A stretch of DNA of 64,000 bases, from NCBI RefSeq assembly GCF_030269925.1, contig NC_085124.1, positions 8,742,001 to 8,806,000 of the forward strand. Direction: 5' to 3'. The stretch's first letter is position 1. Each line of letters opens with the position of its first letter. Position numbers and translations under genes: made by a program. Origin of the DNA: Bombyx mori (lineage: Eukaryota; Arthropoda; Insecta; Lepidoptera; Bombycidae). Below are positions 33,456 through 43,071 of this stretch, one piece after another. The notes beneath the pieces are model-generated. The model saw only the letters and a list, made by a program, of their open reading frames with translations, made no database searches and was not told the DNA's origin.

Positions 33456-36332
33456 TTAGGTTGCACGGCGAACTCTTTGTCGAGTTCGACGAGTACGGTT
33501 ACCGAGGTCCCTAAGCCTGCTCCTAGAGCTGAAGGCGTCTAGTGCGAAGGTTATTGGATCTGATGGATCCGTAAGGACGTGTCTAGGGCGTCGACGGTGA
33601 CTGGCTCCTGCATGGTCAGGATTCGGGGAGTAGTCAGCGGCGGCTACGATAAGGCGATTATCATGACGCATAGCCTTATCGAAGTACCGTTCCGACGCTG
33701 ACTTCATGTATTTCTGTATAGATTCGAGGCCCAGGTCGTCGTGTAGGTCAATGTTCCTCACGAACCACGGAGCTCCGACGGCTAACCTGCAAAAGCGGGA
33801 TTGTAGAGATTGAAGGGTGTCTATGTGCGTGCGGGCCGCGTGAGCGAACACCACACTCGCGTAAGTCATGACGGGCCTTATGCAAGTTTTGTAAAGTGTC
33901 ACCTTGTTCCGAAGGGACATTTTACTCCGCTTACAAATCATGGGGTAGAGTCTACCGAGAATAAACGCGGCACGGTCACGGACTGATTTTATATGCGGGC
34001 GGAATGTCATCGATGCATCCAGGGTAACGCCCAGGTACTTGACCTTCCTGGCCCAGGGTATGGATTGACTAAAGAGAGTAATCGGGGGTGTGAGATTCCT
34101 CCTCCTAATACGGGAGGAAATCCGTGTGGAGCTTCCCCTCTGAAAGAGCACCGCAGTACTTTTCGCTGGGTTGATGTCTATGCGCCATTTTCGGAACCAC
34201 TGTCCTAGGGCTAGGGCTGCGCTCTGAAGCTTCTTCGCGATTAGGGACTTGTTTCTACTGGAATAGTAAACAGTCGTGTCGTCGGCGAATAAAGCTAAAT
34301 GGGTCGGCGGCGACCGGGGAATATCGTTAACGAATAAGCTAAATAGGAGGGGTGAGAGGACAGAGCCTTGCGGGACTCCAGCTGTGAGAGGTCGTAGGGA
34401 GGAGCGGGTTCCCTCGACTCGATATCGAAAAGAGCGGTTCGACAAGAAGTCCCGTATGATGAGCACGAGACTATCCGGCACACCCATGTTGAATAGTTTG
34501 AAAATCAAACCGTTGTGCCAGACTTTGTCGAACGCTTTTGCGACGTCGAAGAAGAGAGCTCCCGTGTATAACGGTTTTGGTCGATTAAGCCCCACAAGAA
34601 TGTGCTCCGTGAGGCGGTGCACCTGTTGAACGCATGAGTGATTTGTACGGAATCCGAATTGTTCATCGATGAGAATGCCCTTGGATGAGACGAAGTCTCT
34701 GAGGCGTTTGTAGAGCAGACGCTCATACAGTTTGCCTAGAGACATGAGGAGGCTAATCGGGCGGTAGCTCGTCGGATGATTTTTTGGTTTACCGGGTTTA
34801 TGTATGCCGATAACGTCCGCTTCTTTCCACACCGCGGGAAAGATACAGTTCGCCATAGCGGCATTGAAAATAGATGCCAACATCACGATGAGTTGGACGG
34901 GTAGAAGTTTAATAACGCGGTTGGATATACCGTCGGAACCGGGAGCCTTGCGAGGACGTAGGTCTTTGATCAAGTCTTTAACTTCCATCGGGGTGACGGG
35001 TGGTAACACATCAGAGGGTGGCAAGGAGGCTCTGCGTTCTACCTCACTGTCTACTAATTCTACATGCACAGGGTCCACGGATTGAGTGCTGGGCGTGCAC
35101 TGGGTTTGCAACGTATCGGCCAGCAGCTCTGCTTTTTCGTCATCATCGAACGCCGTGAGTCGGCCTGAGGGGCCTACGAGGGGGGGCATAGTTACTACCG
35201 TATCCGATTTGAGAGTACGAGCTAAGCGGTAGTAAGACCTTTGGGAGGGCGCGAGTCCTTCTAAGAAATCAGACCATCTGGCATCTCGGACTTCGGCGAT
35301 GCGAGACTTTACGTCGCGTTGTAGGGCACGCATTCGAATACGATTTTCCGCGGTAGGATACCTGTCGTAGGCGCGTATCGAGGCGTTCTTAGCTCTAAGG
35401 AGTTCCCTAATATCGTCGGACAATTTGAAGCGGTGAAGGAAGTCCTCCGCTACAACTTGTTTCGATGACCTATCTAATATCGAGGTGATGTGTGACGTTA
35501 AGATGTCTATGGCTTCAGCGGTATCCTGAGGAGACGGGGTAGAGTCCGGGCTAAACGGTAGCGATGGTGGATCAGATTCAGCCAGGCTGATGCCCAGCGT
35601 GTGCCAATCCACCACAGTCCTCGTGACGGGAACGGAATCGGGAGCGCGACCGAGCTTCATAACGACGGGACGGTGGTCTGAATCTAACTCTGAAACTACT
35701 TCGATCGAGTGTAAGCGCAGAGTTACGTTTTTTAATAACGCTATGTCGAGTATATCCGGGCGATGCGCGATATTTAGCGGGTAGTGAGTCGGGATTAGCG
35801 GAGCGACGATATCGAAGGCGAGATTATCGACTAACGCGTCAAGCCGCCTGCCATTCGGGGTTGTGGTGTGTGAGTTCCACCTAATGTGTTTACAATTTAG
35901 GTCGCCCGCCAGAATGACAGAGCTCCCCATGCCGAGCAGCGCCTCGATATCACTGCTTAGAACGATCTTATCCGGTGGAAGATAAACGGACGCGATAACG
36001 ATCGGCGCGTGTCCCGTCAGTGAGATTCGGCACACTGATGCTTCGATATTAGCGAGCGCGGGAGGATCGAGTGGGACGCAATGCAGGGCTCTTCTATAAT
36101 AAATGACGGTACCACCACCACGAGCAGAGAGCCTGTCGTTCCTGACCATGTTATAGTTCGCGATTTTAGGGTCACGGCGCGCGGGCTTAAGTAGGGTCTC
36201 CTGCACTAAAAAGATATCAATTTGATGGTCACGCAAAAAGTCAGAAACCTGATCACGCTGATTTGCGAGACCGTAAGCGTTAAAAAATCCTATCGTTACG
36301 GATAGGGGCTTTATTCTACTTATATACGCCAT
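33456..36332 (-). CDS. ORF2: endonuclease-reverse transcriptase, Jockey clade, copy 1
   Basis: A protein of 958 residues, the usual size for Jockey-clade ORF2. Residues 1-225 form an AP-type endonuclease: Asn in FFNAYG (~19), Glu in QETLL (~45), AGDLNCKH (~142-149) and SDH (~218-220). The reverse transcriptase occupies about 450-750, with FFDVAKAFD (first Asp ~596), AGVPQGSVLSPLL and FADD (~682-685). The endonuclease would nick target DNA and the RT would prime cDNA on the nick. The frame is intact. The start ATG follows the ORF1 stop by only three bases, in the same frame. It is about 97-98% identical in protein to the copy at 44722-47604, with scattered substitutions and a different extreme C-terminus. 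Confidence 0.93.
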   Translation of the reverse strand: MAYISRIKPLSVTIGFFNAYGLANQRDQVSDFLRDHQIDIFLVQETLLKPARRDPKIANYNMVRNDRLSARGGGTVIYYRRALHCVPLDPPALANIEASVCRISLTGHAPIVIASVYLPPDKIVLSSDIEALLGMGSSVILAGDLNCKHIRWNSHTTTPNGRRLDALVDNLAFDIVAPLIPTHYPLNIAHRPDILDIALLKNVTLRLHSIEVVSELDSDHRPVVMKLGRAPDSVPVTRTVVDWHTLGISLAESDPPSLPFSPDSTPSPQDTAEAIDILTSHITSILDRSSKQVVAEDFLHRFKLSDDIRELLRAKNASIRAYDRYPTAENRIRMRALQRDVKSRIAEVRDARWSDFLEGLAPSQRSYYRLARTLKSDTVVTMPPLVGPSGRLTAFDDDEKAELLADTLQTQCTPSTQSVDPVHVELVDSEVERRASLPPSDVLPPVTPMEVKDLIKDLRPRKAPGSDGISNRVIKLLPVQLIVMLASIFNAAMANCIFPAVWKEADVIGIHKPGKPKNHPTSYRPISLLMSLGKLYERLLYKRLRDFVSSKGILIDEQFGFRTNHSCVQQVHRLTEHILVGLNRPKPLYTGALFFDVAKAFDKVWHNGLIFKLFNMGVPDSLVLIIRDFLSNRSFRYRVEGTRSSLRPLTAGVPQGSVLSPLLFSLFVNDIPRSPPTHLALFADDTTVYYSSRNKSLIAKKLQSAALALGQWFRKWRIDINPAKSTAVLFQRGSSTRISSRIRRRNLTPPITLFSQSIPWARKVKYLGVTLDASMTFRPHIKSVRDRAAFILGRLYPMICKRSKMSLRNKVTLYKTCIRPVMTYASVVFAHAARTHIDTLQSLQSRFCRLAVGAPWFVRNIDLHDDLGLESIQKYMKSASERYFDKAMRHDNRLIVAAADYSPNPDHAGASHRRRPRHVLTDPSDPITFALDAFSSRSRLRDLGNRTRRTRQRVRRAT

Positions 36333-36335
36333 TGA

Positions 36336-37958
36336 TTACCGGCGGAGAGAGGGGAGGACGTACGTATTTAATGACGCGTATACGTCGGCGTATTCTTGCA
36401 CAACGGCGATAAAGTGTTGTGCAGTGGAGGCAGAGCGAATGGCGTCGCCCAAAGCGTTAACGCGCTCAAAGTTGATCGACTGAAAGAAGTCGATCGCTAA
36501 AGCGAGATTGTCGGACGCGGTCGGAGGGCAAGTCGCGGGAGAGGGACGAGTCGCGGGGGCGGGACGAATCGCGGAGGAGGGAGTTGTAGCCGTGTTCATG
36601 TACGGCAGCGGTTTCGCCCAGGCCGAGACACTGGGCACCGGCGCCGGAACGAACGCTGGCTTAGCCTGCGACACAGAGGGTGCCGAGGCTTTGATGTCTG
36701 GGCCGGAAGCTCGGAGGCGGTTTTGGCGGGCGACGCGGCGATTTATTTTCGGGGCTCGGGGGCATCCGCGGTAATTTGCGGGGTGACCCTGTGTTCGACA
36801 CAGGACGCAGCTAGGCGGTTCTGTCGCGGTTTTTTGATCGCGAGTGCATAGGGCCGTGGCGTGATCGCCTAAGCACTTGACGCATCGGGGGCGCGCGTGA
36901 CAGTTACGGGAAGAATGCCCGTATAATTGGCAGTTATGGCACTGGCTAGGTGTGCCTTTCTTGTGTGGGGTTTCGACTGCGATTCCGGAAAGGCTACAGA
37001 CCGTTCGGATGTTGAATATTTGCTTACCCTCGGGGGTAGGCTGGAGGGCGACGAGAACCATATTATATGGCTCCCTTCCGCGGCCTGTGTGCATGCGGTG
37101 TACGGAGTTAACCGGTAGGCCTTGTTCGAGAAGGTCGGCCTTGACGAGCTCGGCATCCAACTCTTTAGGGATGCCACGTATAACGGCACGGAGTTCGCGC
37201 TCCTCCTGGAGCGTATATGTGTGGAAACTTATACGCTCCTTACGGAGGTAAGAAGAGAGGGCCCTATGGTCGTCGGATGTTCGAACCTTAATTTGAATGC
37301 CGTTCGCGAGGTTACGGGCATTCGTAAAATTGATATTTTTGGCCTTAAGGGCCAGGGAAACTCGTTCCCAAGCTGCCTTCTCTTGAAGGATTACCGGGGG
37401 AGGGGTCTGGGCTTTATTTTGTGCCACCGGACGCGGCGACGGAGTGGCACGGGCTGGAGGCGCAACGGGAGTCTGAGGGCGGGGGCGCGACGCGTTCGCG
37501 GCTTTGCTAATTTTAGCGGCCGCGGGAGCTCGAGACTCCGCGGCACGCTTCTTACCCTTTTGCACCAGGGTGAATCCATCCGTCGATGAGGCGGGAGCGA
37601 GGTCGACCTCCATCTCCGAGTCAGAGTCGGAGGACGAGGAGGCGGGCGCAGGTGACCTACGAGTAGGTGTTTTGGACGGCGCGACGGAGGCCGCGGATGA
37701 TCGCGCTGCTGGAACGGTGACCACGGCGGACGACGCAGCAGTTTTACTCGCCAGTATAGGCGACGCGGGAACGGCAGGCACGACGGAGGCTGCGGTGCTC
37801 GATGCAGAAGCTTTGCACGCAGGTACAGGCGACGCAGGAGCAGCGAGCTCGGTGGAGTCCACGAGAGGGCTCGCAGTGTGATCGGCCTTGAAGGCCTGAA
37901 ACTCGGAAGTGAGCTTTGGGTAGCGAAGCCGGAGAAATTCCGCAAATACAGCGTCCAT
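36336..37958 (-). CDS. ORF1: Gag-like nucleic-acid-binding protein, copy 1
   Basis: The ATG at 37958 (MDAVFAEF) gives 540 residues. The open frame extends upstream, but the start was chosen because the sister copy starts at the matching MEF position. Residues ~30-150 are Ala/Pro/Ser-rich, and an acidic serine stretch (SSSSDSDSEMEVDL) follows. A central domain leads to three zinc knuckles near 340-400: CHNCQLYGHSSRNC, CVKCLGDHATALC and CVLCRTQGHPANYRGC. This is the Gag/ORF1 layout of Jockey-type LINEs. Such proteins coat the element RNA and deliver it to the nucleus. The N-terminal third differs strongly from copy 2, while the C-terminal two thirds are near-identical. It ends UAA, then UCA, then the ORF2 AUG. 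Confidence 0.9.
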   Translation of the reverse strand: MDAVFAEFLRLRYPKLTSEFQAFKADHTASPLVDSTELAAPASPVPACKASASSTAASVVPAVPASPILASKTAASSAVVTVPAARSSAASVAPSKTPTRRSPAPASSSSDSDSEMEVDLAPASSTDGFTLVQKGKKRAAESRAPAAAKISKAANASRPRPQTPVAPPARATPSPRPVAQNKAQTPPPVILQEKAAWERVSLALKAKNINFTNARNLANGIQIKVRTSDDHRALSSYLRKERISFHTYTLQEERELRAVIRGIPKELDAELVKADLLEQGLPVNSVHRMHTGRGREPYNMVLVALQPTPEGKQIFNIRTVCSLSGIAVETPHKKGTPSQCHNCQLYGHSSRNCHARPRCVKCLGDHATALCTRDQKTATEPPSCVLCRTQGHPANYRGCPRAPKINRRVARQNRLRASGPDIKASAPSVSQAKPAFVPAPVPSVSAWAKPLPYMNTATTPSSAIRPAPATRPSPATCPPTASDNLALAIDFFQSINFERVNALGDAIRSASTAQHFIAVVQEYADVYASLNTYVLPSLRR

Positions 37959-37970
37959 GATGTCTACGTG

Positions 37971-38019
37971 CCCAGGTGGGGCTACCCTGGGTCTTAGAAA
38001 ACACTCGCCTTGCGGCGAG
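37971..38019 (-). other. Two tandem hairpins in the 5'UTR, copy 1
   Basis: On the minus strand CTCGCC-GCAA-GGCGAG (38019-38004) is a perfect 6-bp stem with a GNRA-type tetraloop. CCCAGG and CCTGGG (37991-37971) form a second 6-bp stem. They lie just upstream of the ORF1 start. Both recur in copy 2 although the surrounding 5'UTR has diverged. Confidence 0.55.
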
Positions 38020-38133
38020 GCCCCAACTTCTCGGACCTGAGCGGTTCTATTGAACACAGGTGGCGATGCGGCACGATTACTGCAGGACAAAGAAAAATCA
38101 CAACAAAACGGAAATAACAAAAAGAAATGGAAT

Positions 38134-38253
38134 TAAACACTTCCAGGAAGACAGTTTGTCGGCAGATGTACCACGAACACAGAAATAACAAAAGGAAACA
38201 AAACAAATAAAAACTTCCAGGAAGAGCACTTAGTCGGCAGATGTACCACGAAC
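38134..38253 (-). repeat. Two tandem 5'UTR repeat units, copy 1
   Basis: GTTCGTGGTACATCTGCCGA starts at 38253 and again at 38178 on the minus strand, a spacing of 75 bases; each is followed by a CTTCCTGGAAGT block. Copy 2 has related units. They may be repeated internal promoter or enhancer modules. Confidence 0.65.
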
Positions 38254-38374
38254 ACAGGCCGCGCGAACAATGGCCGGGCTAACAAAAGCCGGGCGAACAA
38301 AGGCCGGGCGATCGAGTGGTCGATGAGCACGTCCGCGCGTGACGGGTGCCTCTATCGGAATGAGGTAAATATAC

Positions 38375-38873
38375 ATAAAGTATCGTTTGATAGTCGATGG
38401 TAGATTTAAAAAAATACATTTTTACCAAATGGAATTGTGACACAGCAAAGCAATTTTTCGCGACGCCGCGCAGGTAAGTTAGTAGTTGAATCAAACATTA
38501 TTATTTTTTCACAAGCCACTCGGTTCGCAGTATAAACAGGGCGATAAATATTCATGAGCAAACTAAGCCTTCTTGTCATAGGCCCAGAGCTTGATGGATG
38601 GTGCGTCGTGGTTTGCTATCTTGGCTCATTTTACCCTGACGACTTTTCTTCGTGCTGTCATTTGGAAGTGCTATATTTTATGCCTATACTACAGAAATAA
38701 ATTTTTCAGAGATCTTTCAAAATTATTTTCAGAGTTAGTCAGTAATTATAGAAATTTGATATATTTTTTAAATGCCAAAAGTCATTACCAAGACTAAAAT
38801 TATCACTTACTTTCGAATAGATTAAAATTATATTACAGTTATATTGGTTACAATATTATATGATTGATTTTCG
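38375..38873. other. Non-coding spacer
   Basis: Original target-site flank of the LINE. No gene recognised. Confidence 0.45.
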
Positions 38874-39314
38874 TTTTTTTTTTTTTTTATTGCTTTTATG
38901 TGTGGACGAGCTCACAGCCCACCTGGTGTTAAGTGGTTACTGGAGCCCATGGACATCTACAACGAAAATGCGCCACACACCTTGAGATATAGTTGTAAGG
39001 TCTCAGTATAGTCACAACGGCTGCCCAACCTTCAAACCGAAACGCATTACTGTTTCACGGCAGAAATAGGTGGGACGGTGGTACCTACCCGTGCGGACTC
39101 ACAAGAGGTCCTACCACCAGTAATTACGCAAATTATAATTTTGCGGGTTTGATTTTTATTGCACGATGTTATTCCTTCACCGTGGAAGTCAATCGTGAAC
39201 AGTTGAGTACGTATTTCATTAGAAAAATTGGTACCCGCCAGCGAGATTCGAACACCGGTGCATCGCTCGATACGAATGCACCGGACGTCTTATCCTTTAG
39301 GCCACGACGACTTC
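38874..39314 (-). mobile_element. Bm1-type tRNA-derived SINE, full length
   Basis: A minus-strand copy with T-run tail, full body and head. The B box reads GTGTTCGAATC on the minus strand. Confidence 0.92.
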
Positions 39315-40366
39315 AAACTTTCCACGACTTTCTATTATAGATTCGCAGTATTCTAAGAACGCTTGATGAAATAGTCAAAAATAGAATTTATTCTCATAAA
39401 AATAAATGTCATGTCACCCAAACCTATAAGAAACGTAAGTAAGTGTAACGTTATTATCAAGTTTCCGCCTTTTTATCAAGTTGCGTAGCTCGTTCAATAA
39501 CATTTGAGCGAAGATAAACGGAGAGTCTGAATGTTATCCAAATGTAAGGAGATTTCCTCTCGATCTCCCTACGTTCCGTCGGTACGGGAACGGAAACACC
39601 TATATCTAAGAATTCTCCCCCGGGAAATACTCTCGCCAGGAGCCATGTTGGGGTATTTTTGGCACATTTATCTTGATGTTCTCCCGCCGCGATATAACGA
39701 GAGTTAAGCGGTTAACTCTGCTCGGTATCCGATCTGATCCGCGGCCAATCGCCCGTTGATTGATTTCCATGAAAGGCCTCCAATGATAAATTTCTCACTA
39801 GAAATATTCGTACGCGTTTATCTAGCAAACGCTTTTAGAATATTTTGCAAAGCGATTTCTGGAAATTTCTTTGTATCTTATAATAGAATAAAGTGTTCTA
39901 TCATTCAATTTCAATCGTGGCAGTCTATGAAATTATATTAACATTAACTTTGAGCTACAATAAAAAATCAACTTATATCACATAGATATAAATTACAGAA
40001 CTAAGGTAAATTATTCGAGAACATAAATGACTTACGTCTTATAATATTAAGTAGTTATTATACGGGTCCCGCGTTCTCGCTCACGTCAAATTTATAATTC
40101 AGAATCAAGAATAGGACGCGTTGCATTTTCTTGAGATAAAAAGTAGCTTATGTCACTCTCTTGTCCACAATCTACAACTCGATTTGTAAGTCCGTTGGTA
40201 CGTAAAATCACGAACCAGTGAATACACAGTCGTATTTGTTATAGGAGTAACTCCCGGTGTTGCCCGGGCCAAAGCATACCTCAATAAAAGGTTTATCATT
40301 TATACAAGCATATAAATATAAAATGTCTTAGTGTCTAATTTATTGTTCTCTATATAAATCTACACT
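39315..40366. other. Non-coding stretch
   Basis: 39470-39760 is GC-richer and complex but has no open frame or known repeat. 40240-40366 may be part of another decayed repeat with a GC-rich start. Confidence 0.4.
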
Positions 40367-40745
40367 AATATTATATAGAGGAAAGATTTGTTTGTTTGTA
40401 TTGAATAGGCTCCGAAACTACTGAACCGATTTGAAAAATTCTTTCACTGTTTGGAAGTTACACTATTACCGAGTGACATAGGTTTAAACCTTTTTTGAAA
40501 AAAAATCGAGATCCTTATTAAAACTCCAATAACCCAAGTAACCCAAGGTGTAAAAAAAATACCTAAAATATTCTTTACATCGCGTACCCTGCGAAAACTA
40601 TTGATGATAGAATAAAATAATGTACTACGACTTTGTAGAACACATTATTATTTACATAGTGTCCGAACAGCATGTCTAACTATTATAGTAATGCCGCAAT
40701 AAGTGTTCTTTTATTTAAAAAAATAAAAAAATATCAAATATCGGA
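40367..40745 (+). mobile_element. Helitron-like interspersed repeat, 3'-truncated
   Basis: A plus-strand relative of the minus-strand repeat at 15913-16347: it starts ATCTACACTAATATTAT and stays similar through GTCTAACTATTA. The GC-rich CTAG end is missing; a LINE tail begins nearby. Confidence 0.55.
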
Positions 40746-40789
40746 GTATGTAAGAACGGAGAAACAACATTTAAAGTCTACTTTTTTGT

Positions 40790-40925
40790 ATTTTTTTTTA
40801 TTTTTTTTTATTGCCCTTGTAGGCAGACGAGCATACGGCCCACCTGATGGTGAGTGGTTACCGTTGCCCATGGACTTCAGCAATGCCAGGGGCAGAACCA
40901 AGCCGCTGCCTACCGCATTAATTTA
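40790..40925 (-). mobile_element. 3' tail of a LINE family
   Basis: A T-rich left end is followed by TTGCCCTTGTAGGCAGACGA and the rest of the tail also seen at 1058-1175 and 9170-9304. Only ~130 bases remain. Confidence 0.65.
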
Positions 40926-41289
40926 ATTCCTAAAACAGTAATTTAATTCCTAAATCCTAAACAGAAAACTATTTCACAACACTTCACTCAACGACATATT
41001 TTTTCATCTCCGTCACCGTTGGCTTACTACCATTGCACATTAAGCCCGAACTCCTTTTCCAAAAGCGCAAGCGCGACAAAATTCATATTAAATATATCAA
41101 TCGAACTTTTTTTAAATAAATATAGTTATATTTTTTTAAATCTTATTCAAAACGATTTATTCACTTTTGTATGATTGAGCAACATCTATCCAAATAAACA
41201 AAATGTCACAAAGTACAAATAGTATATGTTGATATGACTGCTCACTAAAATTAACAGGCGTTTCGACAAGTACAATTAAAGTTATCGCG
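40926..41289. other. AT-rich non-coding spacer
   Basis: Nothing recognised in this interval. Confidence 0.5.
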
Positions 41290-41648
41290 CTTTTGTGAGG
41301 GCACGTATTGGTGAATTAGCACGTCATTCCGGATCCTCCCGATCCACTAACGGTGCTTTTAGGCACACCAAGCACCGGTCATCGTTCTCGTCGAACCTGT
41401 CACTTGCGACGACGGGCTCGGCGAGTAAATTAACCCACAGACACAGCCTACTGAGTTTCTCGCCGGATCTTCTCAGTGGGTCGCGTTTCCGATTCGGTGG
41501 TAGATTCTGCGAAGCACGGCTCTTGCTAGGGTTCGTATTCGGGTTCGTGTTAGCAACATCGTCAGGCTTAAGCCCCGTGAGCTCACCTACTAGTTAAGGT
41601 TACGCTGATATGGTCTCTCTAGACCATCAGCTTAGGTAGGAAAAACAA
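41290..41648 (+). mobile_element. 5'-truncated 3' end of a Jockey-related LINE (second family)
   Basis: A plus-strand sister of 17800-18200. The hairpin arms at 41447-41455 (CCTACTGAG) and 41472-41480 (CTCAGTGGG) pair with one G-T wobble. It ends near CTTAGGTAGGAAAAA. An open frame of 100 codons through it has no function I can support. Confidence 0.7.
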
Positions 41649-42172
41649 GGTAAATTAGTCTTATCTGCTTCTACGGCAAAGTAATTATATGTCCCAATTT
41701 GAAGTTTCACTATCCCTAACCGAGCCGGTCCTTGTAATTCTAAGTAGTTACCAGAGACCATTGACATTCTTAGGTAAATGCTGTCATCCACCTTGAAATA
41801 TAAGCTGAGAGTCTCAGAGATATCGTTAAGATTTCGTAATGGGGTAACAACATGTTGGTTCCTTACCTACCTATATGAAAAAAAAATTGTTGCTTAAATA
41901 AAGTATATTTTGAATGTTGCCAGAGTTTTATGGTGAAATACCGGGAAATCTCGGTTACAATAGGCCACCCTGCTTATTACTCTTGCGAACCAATTATGGG
42001 TTCCGGTTTGAAGGGTGAGGCAGACCTCGACCCCATGCTTCATGCTGGGCGGCTTCGTTCACGGTGTGATGTTCTTTAGGAACTACTTAATACCAGTTGT
42101 ATTGGCCGTGTGCTCGTCTTCTCATTTACGGCAATGCAAAATGTGTATTATAGCCATTGTAATAAGACACAT
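41649..42172. other. Two degraded Bm1-like SINE pieces in non-coding sequence
   Basis: 41700-41872 resembles the SINE body in minus orientation (AGTAGTTACCAGAG, CCACCTTGAAATATAAG), and 42000-42140 in plus orientation (GGTTTGAAGGGTGAGGCAG). Both are strongly mutated, so they are old copies. Confidence 0.45.
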
Positions 42173-42257
42173 ATTGGAATTTTAATAGAAAAATTATACT
42201 GATTCGGTTGTAAGACACTGTAAACAAAAAACTTCCAGAAGGTTCGATCAGGAGATG
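42173..42257. repeat. Direct 85-bp repeat, left copy
   Basis: This segment (ATTGGAATTTTAATAGA to GAGATG) recurs at 42527-42612 at roughly 88% identity. A Bm1 SINE and ~25 bases lie between the copies. Confidence 0.75.
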
Positions 42258-42502
42258 TATTTTTTTTATTGCTTAGATGGGTGGACGAGCTCACAGCCCA
42301 CCTGGTGTTAAGTGAGTACTGGAGCCCAAAGACATCTAGACCGCAAATGCGCCACCCACCTTGAGATATAAGTTCTAAGATTTCAGTATAGTTACAACGG
42401 TTGCCCCGCCCTTCAAACCGAAACGCATTACTGCTTCACGGCAGAAATAAGTAGAGTGGTGCGCACCTACCCGTGCGGACTCACAAGAGGTCCTACCACC
42501 CG
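42258..42502 (-). mobile_element. Bm1-type SINE, 5'-truncated
   Basis: Minus-strand copy without tRNA head, lying between the two 85-bp repeats. Confidence 0.88.
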
Positions 42503-42526
42503 TGATATATAAGAATAAGAACCCTT

Positions 42527-42612
42527 ATTGGAATTTTAATAGAGAAATTATATATGATTTGGTTGTAAGACACTGTAAACAGAAATTTTCCAGAAGGTTC
42601 GATTAAGAGATG
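42527..42612. repeat. Direct 85-bp repeat, right copy
   Basis: Partner of 42173-42257. It lies about 80 bases upstream of the second full-length LINE. Confidence 0.75.
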
Positions 42613-42681
42613 ACAGGCGGACGCCAAAAGTACAGAAGTTAATGAGGATGTGGCATTGGAACAGTTGATGATGGTGATCAT

Positions 42682-42693
42682 AAGTCTTTATTC
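42682..42693. repeat. Target-site duplication of Jockey-clade copy 2 (5' side)
   Basis: AAGTCTTTATTC recurs immediately after the poly(A) tract at 47846-47857, overlapping its last A residues. Confidence 0.88.
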
Positions 42694-42758
42694 CCATTCC
42701 GATTTGAGCAACCGACGCGCGTGGACGTGCTCATTGTTCGTTCGATTGCCCGACCTCG

Positions 42759-42862
42759 GTTCGTGGCACATCTGGCGTCCAAGTGTTTTGTCGGAAGTGA
42801 CTACCGGTGATAATAGATTATTGTTCGTGGCACATCTGTGGCCCAAGTGTTTCTCGGAATTT
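42759..42862 (+). repeat. Two tandem 5'UTR repeat units, copy 2
   Basis: GTTCGTGGCACATCTG starts at 42759 and 42823, a spacing of 64 bases, each followed by a CCAAGTGTTT block. They are homologous to the units of copy 1 but diverged. Their position at the 5' end suggests internal promoter modules. Confidence 0.65.
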
Positions 42863-43009
42863 GTACCTGCGCCTAATTGCAAGGCATTGCCGCCCGGGAA
42901 CTGTGCAGGTATTCTATTCACTCTAATTCTATTCTATTTATTCTATTCACTAAAATTTCTAAAATTCCTAGAATCGCTTCGGCCAATTTAGTGTTACCGA
43001 CACAGGGGC

Positions 43010-43059
43010 CTCGCCGCAAGGCGAGCGCGTGTTTAAGTCCCGGGGCAGCCCCCCCTGGG
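43010..43059 (+). other. Two tandem hairpins in the 5'UTR, copy 2
   Basis: CTCGCC-GCAA-GGCGAG (43010-43025) is identical to copy 1. The second stem, CCCGGG (43039-43044) with CCTGGG (43054-43059), has a G-T wobble where copy 1 has an A-T pair. They lie 12-60 bases upstream of the ORF1 ATG. Confidence 0.55.
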
Positions 43060-43071
43060 CAGTCCGAAAAA

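Larger units (their letters stand above)
33200..38362 (-). mobile_element. Full-length Jockey-clade non-LTR retrotransposon, copy 1
   Basis: The element is 5.16 kb. On the minus strand it starts CATTCCGAT at 38362 and continues with a 5'UTR containing two repeat units and two hairpins. ORF1, ORF2 and a ~230-base 3'UTR follow, and it ends in a 28-nt poly(A) (T run 33200-33227). A 12-bp target duplication bounds it. Both ORFs are uninterrupted, so the copy is young and could be active. The size and layout are compatible with the silkworm BMC1 type, but I cannot confirm the family name without a search. A sister copy on the opposite strand lies at 42695-47847. Confidence 0.92.

Noticed and set aside
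37122..37589. 155-codon plus-strand frame opposite LINE ORF1
   Set aside because: An antisense shadow of the GC-rich ORF1, with no start context or domain.
38375..42681. Possible palindromic satellite or assembly fold-back between the inverted LINEs
   Set aside because: The two LINEs have different target duplications, different flanks and diverged 5' ends, so they are independent insertions and not an inverted duplication of one locus.
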